From Adiantum capillus-veneris (lineage: Eukaryota > Streptophyta > Polypodiopsida > Polypodiales > Pteridaceae), in the NCBI GenBank assembly GCA_014529385.2, contig CM043969.1, positions 29,282,946 to 29,346,945 on the forward strand: a stretch of 64,000 bases of DNA, in the 5' to 3' direction. Position numbers and translations under genes: made by a program. Positions 22,575 to 35,825 of the stretch are shown piece by piece (positions within the stretch are counted from its first letter, which is position 1; every line of letters starts with the position of its first letter). The notes below the pieces were generated by a model. That model was not told the origin of the DNA, did not search any database, and saw only the letters and a program-made list of their open reading frames with translations.

Positions 22575-22576
<2 letters not shown>
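20874..22576. other. No gene recognised
   Basis: Mostly AT-rich sequence with stops in all frames. The plus-strand frame at 21012-21197 (61 codons) resembles nothing. An AATAAA near 20963 could serve the upstream ORF. Confidence 0.4.

Positions 22577-22665
<89 letters not shown>
22577..22665 (+). repeat. (GT)n microsatellite, about 44 units
   Basis: Uninterrupted GT dinucleotides over 89 bp, immediately before the third gypsy remnant. Confidence 0.98.
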
Positions 22666-22668
<3 letters not shown>

Positions 22669-22717
22669 TCTCTTTTCTCTCCATAATTTTTGGTTAGGAA
22701 ACTCATAGAAGACTGGC

Positions 22718-24900
22718 TCATCTTGTTCTGACGCATTTTCTTTTTTCTAAGCCACTAGAGAGCTCGTCTTCAATATCGTTCCCAAACTCATCGCTCTGCA
22801 AATCGTGGAATTCATCCTCGTCATTGTTACTAAGATCTCGAACAAAAACTTTGTCCACTATTCGTTTGCAATCGATTGTTTTGTTAGTTTCTATTGTTTC
22901 AATTTCCTCTTTTGGTTCCAAGATAGTATTGACCATCTAGAAGGGCATTATGTCGTAACCATCTTTGTCACAAATTATAACGAGAATTACCTCGTTTATA
23001 CAAACATCTAGAGTTGCCATTATATTTATTCCCATCCAAAGGGTTCAAATCACTCCTTTGGAAATGGCTCTTTCACATAGTGACTGTCTTCTACCGCGCA
23101 CTCTAGGATGCACTCTTTCTTTTTCACGCTTTCACACTACGATGCTCCATACATCCAAATATGTCCGTCCTTCATCAACCAAGCAGACAATTGTGTTTTG
23201 GAATCCATAGATACACCAAAGCCTTCTGCTGAGGTCCATCTTACATCTCCGTAACTATGGTACTTCGTGTTGACCCTGGTTGTGATACCCTTATGCCGTA
23301 AGTAGAGATGGTCGTAGCCCCAATCTTAAACCATTTTGAGTTGACACATGAATGGTCAACCCAAAATAACGTCAAAGGTGTTGCCTTTTTTGAAGTCAAC
23401 TACAACAAAAGTGTTCTTATATCTATTCAACAAGAGAATACAATAACTTCTTTGAGCATTCTTGAGGGTCTCTCCACATATCCATCTGCTAGTTGCAACT
23501 CCATGCACATTTTTCTGAGAGTTGGTCTCCCCCATTTCTCCCAAATTCCTTTTGGAGCAATGGCTACTCCGACCCCACTGTCAAGTATTGCTATTGTCTT
23601 TATTCCCTTGTCCTCTAGCAATAAGGTAGTGTTCCCTTCTTCGCCTTTGCAGTAATCACCCACCTTATTCACTGATATAGGCTCCGCTTTGGTCTCTTTG
23701 GTTGATTTGTTTCCATGATTTCATCTACAAGTTTATCCATTGGATGGATTTTCAGCCCCATTTTCTCTAGGTTTTTCTCATTTGTGTTCACAGATGTGGT
23801 CTAATTTTCAAAATTTTGGCAAGAGTAATGGTGCGTCTTATAGGGGATGACATCAAATCGTGCAAGCTTTTTGTGTTCGCATCATCTGTGGAATTGGATT
23901 CCATTGCGATGGCACAATTCTCGCCTTGGATTTTGACTCATATTCCCCTACAAAGAAAGGTAAAGTCCATATCTCGGGTTCTCTCACATGGTTCTACAGG
24001 CTCCTCTTAATAAACTATTCGTGGCATCACCTGGTTGACTTATGAGTGGTTTTGTCGACTGTGTGTATCAAATGATAGCTTGATTTTCATGAGGCAAAGG
24101 AGGTTTTTGGCCCAACACAGGTTGTGGTTTATCTCCTCCTTGTGTTGGGTTATTGGGTCCTATCTGATACCTCAGATTGGTGTCAACTGTCGCACCATTG
24201 GAGGTCCATATGGCCTTTCCCTCACATAATTCCGGTTGTAAAACACTCATTCATATCATGATTGGTGTATTTTTTCTCAATGGCACACCACTTCAATACT
24301 CTTAGAGCATTGATTGCTTGTGGCTGTTACAGTCTGAGATTGGGATTCTGTCTGTATGTTTCTTTCATTCTACATAACACTTCTTTTGACCACTTGATCC
24401 ATGTTTAGTGTGATTAAAGTAGGAGCACTATGTTTTGTAGCTAACTCATTGTTTGTAGAAAAGGTACTGCTGGTTTTTGTGTCTACGTCCTCCGTTACTT
24501 CTCCATATGTCTTGCTATTGACAACTAGATACAATGCTACTCTAGTGACTTGTTCGAATGTGGTGCATGCATTCAAGTGTAAGTCCTTTTTGAGAGGTTT
24601 GTTTCTTAGACCCTATATGAAGAAAATTGATAATTGATCATCTTGTGGTAACTCTCTCACTTGAAATATCTTAATGTACTATTTGAAGCAAAGCGAAGCT
24701 TCCTTCACCTTCTTGTTCTTCTTTTGCTTAAAAGCATAAATTTGGAAAATTGTGTTGTGTTTGATTCCTTGTTTGGAAAATTGCTCGGCAAACTCTTGCA
24801 AGAGTTGGTTGATCAATATTTAGGAAATCTTGATTGTTAGGTGGTTGGAACCAAGTCAATGTCGTCTCTTCCAATGTCAACCCAAATCTTTGTACTACAT
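22718..24900 (-). mobile_element. Third gypsy element: Gag and protease remnant
   Basis: Read on the minus strand, decayed Gag (about 24900-23700) shows LNACTTFEQVTRVALYL preceded by a QLSIFF-GLRNKPLKK-type block, the usual end of a capsid domain. A proline-rich linker follows (23700-24250). The protease has its DSG triad (TIAILDSGVGVAIAPK, about 23560-23590), WGRP, and further downstream in another frame FVVVDFKKGNTFDVILG (about 23356-23410). The last part (22936-22718) is an acidic frame without recognised motif. Stops and frameshifts are numerous. The protease resembles that of repeat family E at 26507-26803. Confidence 0.65.
23356..23672 (-). pseudogene. Retroviral-type aspartic protease of the third gypsy element
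   Basis: The catalytic Asp is in ILDSGVG, the flap region includes LQLADGYVERP, and the C-terminal block is FDVILG. The frame changes between the flap and the C-terminal block around 23430-23540. The enzyme would process the Gag-Pol precursor inside virus-like particles. Confidence 0.7.
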
Positions 24901-25965
24901 ATGGAAACTCACGATTTGTTTCGCTCTCAAGACGACTTGCTTAAATATGAAAACATGTGCGTATGGATCTCCTAATCCGCTATACTACTCCACTCAGTGC
25001 TACCTGAGGAAGCCTTTCTTCCATCTGTTTTCTATTTTTTGTTGTGTTGTGTGAGAACTGCTAAGTGGCTACAATGGGTAGATTATCAGGTTTTTGTTAG
25101 CTACTGTTAAGTGACTGTAAAGGGCAGATTAGCAGGTTTTTGTCAACTTTTGTTAAGTGGTTGTATGCTCTGTTAGTGCTGCATTGTACTATTTTTGTTA
25201 GTTTTGCAAGATCTCTAATGTGCAGGTGTTAGTAGACCTGTTAGTGAGTGAAGACAGTGACAAGTAGAGTAGACAGTGAGCAGTAGAGTTGGATGTCTGT
25301 GAGTGCGCAATGTACTGTGTTAGACAGTGTGTTAGCAGAGATAGTTAGTGTTAATTAGCTGCAAGGAGGTTAGACAGAGCTCCTAGGAGCTATTGTGTGC
25401 GCGTGGGAGCTCGACGTCCACACGACCACGTTATCCTCAGAAAAAGATTTTTTTTTAAAGTCTTTTTTTTTTAAAAAAAACAACGCTCGAAAATATTGAG
25501 ACCAAAACCCAAAACAAAAAAGGAAATACTATTTTAAAAGGATGAGATCCAGATCTTTTTCCAAGCCCAAGCCCAAGCCCAAGCCCAGGCCTCAGTCTCG
25601 TAATATACTATACACACTACTTTATATATAAAGACTAGGACCTCAAGTGAAGGGAGGGCATGTGGGACAAGTTTCTCAAGTCCTCCGCCATCCCCTGCAC
25701 ACTCACCCTTTGGACTTAATAAATCTAGCCCTCTCCCCACCTAGGAAAAAATTAGTTTTAGGATTCCGAGGGCTGCAACCAAATCGAGGGTTGTAAAGCA
25801 TGGCACACCCCCCTAGCCAAGACTCTCATTTTGAGCTATCACACACCATATTCCATGGCTTGGTTAAAATAAAGGACCAAAAATAACAAAAATTTGTGTT
25901 GTAAAGACCTAAAAAACTAAGTGAGCGGCCTTCACAAGCACTCACCAACACCTCTAGAGTGTTGA
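24901..25965. other. No gene recognised; poly-T/A tract and hexanucleotide repeat
   Basis: Between 25050 and 25380 the sequence is built of imperfect short repeats (TTAGC/AGTGAG-like). A T run and A run form a hairpin-prone block at 25447-25480. A hexanucleotide repeat (CCCAAG)n lies at about 25562-25590. On the minus strand the hexamer reads as repeated Ala-Trp codons, which is not evidence of a gene. Confidence 0.45.
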
Positions 25966-27382
25966 GGTCACATGCACCTACGCTCTGGTCGTGTGTTAGA
26001 GTATGAGCAAATAGAGAGTGTCTCCGTTTACGTGGGCGCTCATTATTTCTCTACCTTAAGCTCTAGGCCCTCAGCGGGAACCCAAGGTAGTACCACTCAG
26101 GACCCACATATTGCGTCTAGTGACACTTCCTCTGACGACGACATCATGGAGGGTTACCCAATGCCTAATCCCGGTAGCTCAAGTCAAGACATGCATGCCA
26201 TGGGCCCACGGTCCGGGCCAAGTGTGCTTAGCCGCTGGAAGGAAACCTTTAGTAGAGCCACTTGCTTCGAGCATGGAGCTAATGATGTAAATGAGGGGGG
26301 TGGGGAAGTAAATTCGCCATTCATGACCAACGTAGACCCCATGCTCCTAGAGAATGTGCACGTGAATACTCCATTCTCTGCACCCCCTGACTCTTCAGAG
26401 CTATTTCCCTCCGAGGTTATATTACCTGATGAGAGAAGCCTTGCCAAAGTGCAAGAGGTTGAGCGCTATATCATTGCAGCTAGGGAAAAGTAAATCGAGA
26501 GCTTACATCCTTGATGGTGGTGTTGGGGTTAGCATTGTGACTAAAAATTGCTAGGAAACTATGGGAAGACCTCACCTTGGGACCACAAACATAGTAGTAA
26601 AGATGGTCAATGGGACGACTATTAAACCTATTGGGATGCTAGAAGATCTCAAGATCAAGGTCTTTGGACACAAAATAAGGAATACCTTCATTGTCATGGA
26701 TTTTTCCAAGCACACTATGTCATTTGAGATGATCTTAGCACATCCTTTCATGAGTGAAGCAAAAATGGTGCATGACTGGTCTAAAAACCATATCTACTTG
26801 TAGTTCCAAGATTTTGTCATTCGAGTGGATCTTCTAACTGGTTGAGAACATCCTCTAGGAAAGAGATTTATAATTGATCATAGATCTGACACCACAGTTC
26901 ACTCGGCCCCATTGTAGTATTCTCACACATGTAAAATGGACACTGATGTTGGGGAAGATTCTCCTTATATGGATGTTCTTCCTGGGATGACTGAGTCTGA
27001 CAATGTGGATTGGGTCCACCTAGCAGCAACCATAGACATTTGGGGAAATAGGGGGATGACCTGGGTACCACCTGAGGGGGATAAAATGCCACAAGTCATA
27101 ACCTTAAATATGCTAGAAGCAATGCATATAGCTTTTGATGACCTACAGGATGAAGGGTTGACTGACATTGGAACCAGTAGTGTCTCACAAGACTATAGCC
27201 CACACGATTCAAAGTCAGAACCATCAGTTGAAATTGATTTTGAGGATGAAGAATGTGAGTTAAATCTTAATGCAAATGTGGGGATAAACCATTCAGGGCC
27301 GTCATTCTGTCGAGCTTCCACTCTCTCTTTCTCTCATTATATAGTAAAAAAAATATCCCTCAAATGGTCTACACCGGCATAG
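25966..27382 (+). mobile_element. Repeat family E, copy B (gypsy-like, Gag start, protease, linker)
   Basis: The first frame (25972-26493, 173 codons, from ATG) starts HLRSGRVLEYE and is Ser/Pro/acid-rich; an RSGR-type start is common in plant gypsy Gag proteins, but no capsid block follows. A protease-like frame begins near 26507 with ILDGGVGVSIV (DGG instead of DSG), has one TAG at about 26550, and continues as MGRPHLGT, an FIVMDFSKHTMSFEMIL block and the AHPFM end (26561-26803). A linker (26793-27382) homologous to copy A ends in an acidic tail. No reverse transcriptase follows, so this too is a remnant. Confidence 0.6.
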
Positions 27383-27668
27383 ACCCTTTGAGGGATTTCA
27401 TTTTAATAACATGTTGAACACTCTTAGGATAGATCTAAAGAGAAAATTTTGCAAAGTACCATTATTTTTTGCAATTTAACTCTATTTTATTAGATTTTCA
27501 AAGCGGATTTTTTCCTTCTCTGCCTCCCATCAACCGGCTCAACGCTAAGCCAAGGCACAATTTTCTTGAACATTGGCCGGTGCAGACCTTAGAGATAGTT
27601 TTTTTTTTAAAAAAAACATCGATGAGCACATTGAAGAGTTTTAACAAGAAAAAGTCTTTTTCATAGAC

Positions 27669-27709
<41 letters not shown>

Positions 27710-27849
27710 AAAATAATAATAAAGTCTTTTGACTTTTGAATTCATTACATAAGGTAAGAAGAGAGTTTTAAAAACAAGTGAAAGGGTCACAATGTCTTTC
27801 TAAAACAATAAGAAAGTGAAATGGGACTGAAAGATTGCTGGCAAATAGA
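27383..27849. other. No gene; contains a (GA)n array at 27671-27707
   Basis: AT-rich spacer with an A/T tract near 27600-27616 and an uninterrupted (GA)n of about 18 units. Nothing else recognised. Confidence 0.5.
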
Positions 27850-28620
27850 GTCTTAGAATGACTTGACAGATGCTGCCTACCAACTTGTGAGTCTAGGTTC
27901 GAGAGGAAAGCATGGTGGTGGCCCAAAGACTGACACTTCTGAAAGCACATACCAAGGATGTGTACAACAACCTCATGTTCTCGTTGGATTGGTTCTCCCC
28001 CTTGAACAAGCAGTGGGGCAAGCAATGGCCGAAATCAAGATGGGTGACAATTGTAAAGAATATTTGGTGCCCACAACGGCTGCTTGGGATGAAGGTCTTT
28101 TTATGGAAGTTACTTTTGGGGACCTAGCTAGAGGTATTGGTCTGCTCGCAATGCAAATCAGCAAGTGAGAACCTTCCCCACTTATTTACGGAATGATCGA
28201 CGATTTGTGGCCTTGTAGGAAAGATTTGTAAGTGGGTTCAAAAGACAGGGAAGATTGGATTCTTCAAGAACGATCTTTTCCTAGGTGGGAAGGTGTTCGA
28301 GCTTTTGCTACTTCAAACACGTGTGGAAGGCCAAGAACTGTCAACTATTCGAGAATGCCCTTGAAACATCTAGGTTCAAGAAGATCATTCAAAAAAGCAA
28401 GGAAGTGATTATCGCCAATGGAAAATGGAGAAACAATGATGAGTGGAATAAGGTTGTGAGTGTCGCAATGTCTACCCCACATGGGTAAGTGTATGCTCCT
28501 TGTCCAACCAAGTGCCTTTGCCGTGGGGTGGCCCCCCTATTAGCTGATGTAACTATGGTTGCTCGAACGTCATGGCTCGACACGAGCATGACTAGTATCT
28601 ATAATTCTTTTGTGTTGCTA
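27850..28620 (+). pseudogene. LINE 3' fragment with reverse-transcriptase zinc-binding domain
   Basis: On the plus strand, in shifting frames, the block WVTIVKNIW...MKVFLWKLL is the entry of the zf-RVT domain at the C terminus of plant LINE ORF2, followed by an LPHLFTEC block giving the His-Cys half of the zinc site. Only about 770 bp of the 3' end remain, and the frame is broken several times. 5' truncation is normal for LINE insertions. A T run rather than an A tail occurs near 28648-28660, so the true 3' end is uncertain. Confidence 0.6.
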
Positions 28621-28872
28621 ATATAATTCACTCACATTTGTGAGTTTTTTTTTTTTAACAATAAGAAAGGGTAAAATAATTAAGTTGAGTTTAGCTAGAA
28701 TTGTATAAGTTGGAACATTGTTTGAAAATGTCTCTTTTATTAAGCGACTGAGTTTCCTCCTTGTAAAGAAGCAAACAAAAAATACTATCAATTTTTTTGA
28801 AATTTGCAAGATGTTTGAACTAAGTTCTCTTATATTTCATCGATTTTTCTTCCCTTTACCATGGTTTGCTTT

Positions 28873-28994
<122 letters not shown>

Positions 28995-29535
28995 CACACA
29001 TAGGAACTCATTTATATTTGTGTATGTGTGTGTGTGTGTAGAATTTACTAGAATTATGTAAGGTGAAGCTTCACTTTAGCATTTTAAAAGAATAGAATGG
29101 AAGAGAAGTCAAGCCATGTGAGGATGTGAAATGAAAGGTGAAATAAAAAGATCCATTTGACATTTAATAACATTTAAAGTAAGTTTCAATCATCGTTGAA
29201 GACATTGAAAGTATGCCCAACTCAACTCTCCTCTAAGGCTTCTTTTAGAAAGCAAAAAAAAAAACCCTCCCCAAAGGATATGCCCGTATGCCCGGCGGCG
29301 TAGATCCTTTGGAGATCTCAAAGGTTCGAGAACATTTTCTCCATATAAGGCTTGAAAAGAAGACATTCCAATTGAACATTGGAATGAATAAATATATGCA
29401 AATTCAACTAAATATAAATATATGGTCTACTTACTAAATCTTGTTGTAAAATGGATTTCGAGGTATACAAAGACGGTTGTTGACGTAGAGATCGTTGTCT
29501 TCAACATGGGAAGCCTAGCAATTAGCCAAGTTCAT

Positions 29536-29862
29536 TTAATATCGAATCTTGCTATAAAATGGATCATGAGGTATACTTTGATGAATAAGTTCAATTAAAG
29601 AGATAGTAGAGGTTGTAATAGTAGTTATGATACTCTTTCTACTCAAAGCATTAGCCACTAAGTTTTCCTTTTTCGATTTATACTTAATTTCAAAATCATA
29701 TTTGCATAATAACACCATCCACCTCTGTTGCTGCATATTAAGATTATGTTGGGTGTAAATACACTTGACTCTTATGATCTGTATGTAACTCAAATCACCT
29801 TCCAAGAAGATAATGACATCATACTTTAAGAGCATGTACAATGTCCAATAATTCCAAATCAT
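29536..29862 (-). pseudogene. Chromovirus RNase H fragment
   Basis: The motifs YTQHNLNMQQQRWM and YDFEIKYKSKKENLVANALS are the conserved end of gypsy RNase H (usually ...GKENVVADALSR). The frame is open over about 108 codons and then lost. Confidence 0.85.
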
Positions 29863-30142
29863 GTGTAGGATAGTTTAATTCATGTGTGTCTAATTTACGA
29901 GATTCATAAGCTATCGGCCTTTCTTCTTGAGATAGAATGCCATTGATTGCTTGTCCACTTGCATAAGTGAGGACAATGAATGTCTTTGAGAAGTTTGAAA
30001 GCTATAACATCGGAGCATTTATCAAGGCTTCCTTGAGTTCCTCAAAGCTAGCTTGATCATGCTCATTCCAAGCAAACACTTTAGTCTTCTTAAGGATATT
30101 AGTCAATGGATATGTAATCTTAGCATAGCCTTCAATGAAAGT

Positions 30143-30343
30143 TCAATACCATCCTATTAAGCCAAGAAATCCAAGTATTTCTTTGACAAATTTAGGTGTA
30201 GGCCAAGCTACGACAACTTGAATGTTACTTGGATTAGTAGAAACGTCATCCTTGGATACAATAAATTCTAAGTAGTCCATTTTATCAATGAAGAAGGTGC
30301 GAAGAATGGAGCCTGATTCACCCCTTGTAACTTTTAGTTCCAA
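30143..30343 (-). pseudogene. Chromovirus reverse-transcriptase C-terminal fragment
   Basis: The block MDYLEFIVSKDDVSTNPSNI, then WPTPKFVKEILGFLGLIGWY matches the RT thumb and connection (YLGHIVSxxGV, W..P....LR.FLGL.GYYR). A homologous, more broken copy lies at 37440-37760. Confidence 0.85.
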
Positions 30344-30700
30344 AAATGCACATTTGTAAGGCCCCCATTATGAGGAGAATCCATCAAGCATAAGAAAAGT
30401 CACTCACCGAAAAACAAAAATTCACGGTCAAGGTTCGTCGAAATATTCCTTTTTATTGAAATATTATGGCTGGATGACGACCAAAAAGTGATCGAAAAAT
30501 GGCCGATCGGTTGGCCGGTTGGCCGTAGACTAGTAGTCAATGGCCGGTGGATGATTTCTAGGCAGACTTGTCTTCTCAAGGGTGGCCACACATGGGAGCA
30601 TGGGAGAATTCAACTTGGACTTGTCTACACAAGGACGGTTACACTCGGCTGCCTCTCATGAGAGAGAGCAGCCCTTTTGGCCTATAAAAGGAGGCATCTT

Positions 30701-32095
30701 CTACACGCAAAATACATTGTGAAGTTGATGAAACAAGATGTGTGTAAAGTGGTCAGAGTGAAGCAAGGTAGGAGTTCCATTAAGGGTATAATCCCTTTGT
30801 AATCTATTTCTAGTTTGAAGTACTAAAGCCATTGAGTGGCTGCTTTCCCGTGGACGTAGCCCACATTGGGTGAACCACATATATCGTTCGTGCTCTCTCT
30901 CTCCACTTGGGTTCATCCCACATAGGATATGCTTGAGCAAAGTCCCAAACACATCTAGGCTCCTCATAGTAATCAAAAGTGACAGTAATATTGTGAGGAT
31001 TGAACTTAAGGATAGGCCCATAGGTTCTACTAAACCAGTCTTAAGATACATAGTAGAATTGATTGCCGCTACTTGACTTCTTCCAAACTCTAAATATGAC
31101 CTTCTCACAGAAGCTATATCTTTAGTGAGCATAAGTTCTTTCTTGCCAAGGATGATTTCACAACTCGGTACATCTAAAGGTGAGCATAGGTTATGGTAAA
31201 GAACATATCCTTGCATTTTGATGTCGCCCTCTTAAAGCTTTTCCTTGACCCAAATTTGTGGATCGACCATGTACCTAGCAAGTACTTGGGATCAATGTTC
31301 AGGTTGAGCATCAACATATAAGTCACATGCTACATAGAAGTTCGAAACGAGATTATCTCTAGTCTCCTTCAAAGTTTGGACCACTTCAACTCCCCAACAC
31401 ACATTGAATCCAATAGCGTAATTGAAAAAGACATTTCTTGCAAAGTCACTCGGAAGTTCATTCTAGATGGTTAAGGAGATCCATCTGAAATCAAGACAAG
31501 GAGAGAGAAGACTTAGTACACATAAATCTAAAGATTGAGTCTCTTCCCTTTATTTATCAAAATTTGATTTTTATGATTTCTTATATCATTATGGGTGTTT
31601 TGGAGCTAACTCCCTAAATACTCTTTTAACTCTCATAACTGGGTATTTTCTTAGGTATCTCATACGCCATTGTGGTCTATAGTTGTCTTCTAGCTTTTCT
31701 TTCCCTATAATAGTTGCAAGTACTTCAAAATTCATGGAAACTAGCAATCCTAAACATTTATGAATGCATTGCCAAGTAGTAGTATATATCCTCTAGGCTT
31801 AGCCACATCCTAAGTTGAAGTAGCCTAAGGTTGGCTAACCAATCCCTCAACTTGTCATCGATGTAGATAAAGAACTGGTAGAAGGGCTCTTGATGGAAAG
31901 AAAGGTAGCTACATTCAACACTCTTCCAAACAAGTCATAGTTCCGGGTGCTGCAAAGACTTTGGTCCTAGTCTCTAGAGAAAAGAGTTTCCTTGTATCTC
32001 GGTAACCGTGTTTCCATATTGTTGAACACTATGGCCAAAACCTCGTTTCCCTTGCTAAAGCATTCAAATGTCACCTTAGGAGCCATTTGTTAACT
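30701..32095 (-). pseudogene. Upstream (Gag-position) region of the left chromovirus unit
   Basis: After the primer site at 32338-32349 an ATG near 32093 opens MAPKVTFECFSKGN. Decayed frames then run through FFNYAIGFNV, YVLYHNLCSPLDV and an aromatic block near YPMWDEPKWRERAR (about 30900-30930). The second unit (37915-38400) has the same protein, so it was a genuine coding region. By position it should be Gag, but no zinc knuckle or known capsid block was recognised. Stops are frequent. Confidence 0.5.
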
Positions 32096-32337
32096 ATAAA
32101 AAAAAAAAATTCAAAGAAATTCTTAATACACGTATATGATACTCCAATTAGTTTATCAAATCACAATCCCACATAAGTTTAAACAAGAAGACAGCTCAAA
32201 CAAGTTTCAACAATCAACATCACTTATCAATGCATCATGAATGCAGCATCTTTCTTAAATCGCATGCATGAATCCAAGTATGATGCATTACTTACCCGAC
32301 CGTATTATCAGGCTTCCAGATATCCCCATAACCTTTC

Positions 32338-32349
32338 GCTCCGATACCA
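32338..32349 (-). other. Primer-binding site following the middle chromovirus LTR
   Basis: The plus strand GCTCCGATACCA is the reverse complement of TGGTATCGGAGC, one base from the initiator-tRNA-Met complement, two bases from the LTR edge. Confidence 0.8.
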
Positions 32350-32351
32350 AG

Positions 32352-35300
32352 TGAGAGATATCCCTCCCTAGGGGTCTACACAAAAAATATACAATTTACT
32401 CTTTCATATAATTTCAATACACATCAAAGTTGCGAAAGCGTTTGCATAGAGGATGAGTTATTAGCACTCGACCTAGCATGGAGTTTAGGCCATGAGCTAG
32501 ACTGCATTCAAAGGCACCTACTAACGGCCAGTGCTACCTCTGAATGGATAATATGAATGAAAGCATACTCAAGAAAAATAACAAGGTGAAGGGTGAATAT
32601 AATTTTACACCGCATTGTTGCAAGAGAGAGAGAGAGAGAGAGAGAGGAGAGTAAAATAGAGTACACATAGACACAGAAGAATGAAAAAAGAGAATCTTTA
32701 AATGTCCAATCTAAATGAAACATGCAACCATGAATAAATGCAATAGCAAAATCTAGGTATACCATAACATCAAAAATATAAATGACTATCAGAGCACTAG
32801 ACCTTGTGTAGAATCGATTGGTCTACCCATCTAGTTCTGCTCTACTACGGAGAGAGAGGATTTCACTTCGTAGGGAGTAAGCTAGAATACCTTCAACCTA
32901 CCTGAGTTGGAGAGAGGTTGAGGCCGTTTCTCCTCCCTCCATGAACCCGAGCTCTGAAAGGATCCCAAATATCAGCAGGTGGTAGGGTATCAACACCAAC
33001 CATACTAGTTTAGGCACCATGCCTCTTCGATTCCCAGCATCGGGTATTCGACCAAAGCTAAGGCAAGATCCCCAACTTGTTATCCATGTAGGTCATTCAA
33101 CCCCCAACGCACTAATCATGTAGATGAGCCTAACAAAAAAAAAAGACCTATGCAACACCCCCGATTCAGCAAAGCCCAGGTTATCGACTCTTTTGTCTAA
33201 TGCTTAGCGATGTAGGTGATTCTAGTCTTGTAGTGAAGCTTCCATGACAAATATAACACTTGAGTCCAATCACAATAGCATCTTCCATATGCACAAACAA
33301 TCTTTTCCAAGTAGTCAGACTGTATAGGGTCTCTACCCTTACATATCCACCATAAACCATCAAAATCACTTCAATATCCAATCCAAAATCATAAACCATA
33401 AACCAATCCCATCACATGCGTGAGCACTGCATCCAATTCAAGGTGATGCACTTCCAATCCTGCAAAATCACTTTAGTACATAACATGGCTGCAAAAATCT
33501 CCGCACCAAACTGTATCCTAGAAAAAAGATCCAAGAGTCACACCAACTTTCATAATCAAAATCACAACCATAATCCATGAGAGATCTCAGTCCTTGACCA
33601 TAAACCATATTCCAAACTAAACTGACTCCCACACTTGGAGTTTGATATAGCTACTACAATCAAACTGAGCTAACATACACGGCCCTTAAGACATGAACCT
33701 TTTATGCATAAAAGAAGTCCAACCAGCTACCAAACATGACTTCAAAATCCAACTTTAACATTGTCTAAATATGCATGAGCAATGCACTATGACCACACCT
33801 CACAACCTTACCACGTAGAACTAGTTTTGACCTTGAAAGGGTGAAAAGCAATATACGCATGCACATGAGGTATGCACATCCATCCATGACGTTCCATACA
33901 TCATATGACATCATCCCATCAACTTAACCATGGTGCAAAACAGCCCCGTCACTTTGATCAACCATATACCATAACTTCACATAAATGCAAAAAACAATTT
34001 TTTCTTATTTTTCGTTGCATACATAATACACAAATGAAATTATTTAACCTCAAAAAAATGCATCAATCTCAAACCCATAACATAGACTAACATCTTATCA
34101 CATCACTTTGCACATACGAAACTCATGCAACAAACCGTAGCACAAAAAGAAAGCCACCTTATTCGTATTTGTACATACAGTTCAAGATGACTAACCATAT
34201 ACCCCCTTTTAAATTTATGGATATCAAACACTTGAATCAACTCACCAAAACAACTCATAAAACATATGCGAACCACTCATCCAACTCACAATGTCATATG
34301 GTACTCCCCCTTGGTAACACCTCTACAGGCGTAGGTAATCCCATATAAGGAACGATCAATAACTCGCATTCACGACGTGATCTTGGAGATTTAGATAAAT
34401 TTATTAACAAGTTTATTCAAGGTTTTGATTTAGTTAAGTGGGTTTTCTCATCCAATGAATCTATATGGTGGTTCTCCAAGGAGCCTTGGGTCCAAATTTT
34501 TTATTTGCAGTGGGAAGCAAGCTCTATATTGACCATAACTCTTTGCTCGTGCGGAATTTTCACATGACACCCATGAGAGAGAATGTTTCAAATGATGTGT
34601 TAAATCTCTCATTTAAATGGTGTGATCTGATTTATAGCGGTTTGAGAGATATGACTTCCTACCAACTACATGACATGAAACGAAAAGCGCTTTTTATATA
34701 TATACGTGACCATGAACACACCGTGTGCATAAATCGACATGCTCAACATGATGGAACAAACATGGAGCATCACACATTTGGCAAGTCCATACGTACCCTC
34801 GTATATAAAAAGACAACCACGGAGAGGGTAGTTACTCAGAAAACGGAAAGATGATGGCTATGAGTTTAGAGCTTCTTACTGTGATTTAGAAGTCATTATC
34901 GATTGTCGAAAGGCTTCATGCTTTGCTGCAGGAGAGCGGTGATAAGAGCTACGAAGAGGTTTATGCCACGAAGTCGTTGAAGAACGCCCACACCATGAAA
35001 GGAGAAGAGAAGATAGTAAGCAAGTAGAGAGAGAATGTTCTTCTTTTCCCACTCTCAGCCAAGATTAGCTCCCAGCTTTTGGGAGTCTTTTCTAAGAACA
35101 TGATTTTTGCAATAAAAATTGATTAATTGGACAATATCCCGGCAACTATTGTGACCGTGACTAAACTATGTTACATCGTGATGTCCGGACATAATTATGA
35201 GTTTCCCATACTTCCTGGCATATTTACGGTGCCACTTTTAATTAAAATTCTCGTAAAAATCCCGTTTAATCCTGCTTCTTCACCAGATAGTCGATTTTAT

Positions 35301-35794
35301 ATTCGAATGTAACTAAAAACAGTATTTTTATATTCAGGTCATTCTCAAAAGCACGTTGCTTTCAAAAACGTTGAAAAGTACAAAATGTAAAAAATAGTGT
35401 AAAAAGCACAAAAAAAAATCAAAATTTTTATAAAATTAAACCACGAGATCCCCTTGTCTACCCAGTAAAAATTGCGAAACGCTAAAAATGGCGCGAAAAA
35501 ACGCTCAAAAAGTAGATTTTTACAAAATTGAATCATAGCTTCTTCGAGACTCGTAGATCAAGAATCTAGCCCTATTTTTTTTTTTAAAGCACTAAAAGCA
35601 AGAAAAATGATTTTTAAATGATAGATTTTTAAAAATTGAACCAAGACCTACCGAGAAATGAAAACGACCTTGCTTTTCACTTTAGAACCTTACAACACTA
35701 CCAAACAAACATTCTAAACCAAAATTTGACGGAACGGATATTGAAAACTATTTTTCTTATTTTAAAAAGAGATCCAAAAATCGAAGATCTTACA
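32352..35794 (-). repeat. Middle chromovirus LTR (about 3.4 kb)
   Basis: On the minus strand it starts TGTAAGATCTTCG after a polypurine tract and ends TCTCTCA before the primer site. It is alignable to 39277-43350 over most of its length, with shared blocks such as the (GA)n-bearing part near 32620 (against 39545). It has a (GA)n run at 32623-32646. No protein is recognised in it; frames of 60-130 codons on both strands appear incidental. Confidence 0.75.
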
Positions 35795-35806
35795 TCCTCC
35801 CACACT
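35795..35806 (-). other. Chromovirus polypurine tract
   Basis: The minus strand reads AGTGTGGGAGGA immediately before the LTR start TGTAAGATC. Confidence 0.75.
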
Positions 35807-35825
35807 TGAAAATTTTGAGGTGTCC

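Noticed and set aside
22494-22736. Minus-strand frame with a long Thr-His run
   Set aside because: The run is the (GT)n microsatellite translated; any frame through it stays open. No coding evidence on either side.
25534-25740. Minus-strand frame with repeated Ala-Trp
   Set aside because: Produced by the CCCAAG hexanucleotide repeat; the rest of the frame has no support.
34465-34854. 129-codon plus-strand frame in the middle chromovirus LTR
   Set aside because: The homologous position in the other LTR (41770-42180) is not open in the same frame, so coding constraint is unlikely.
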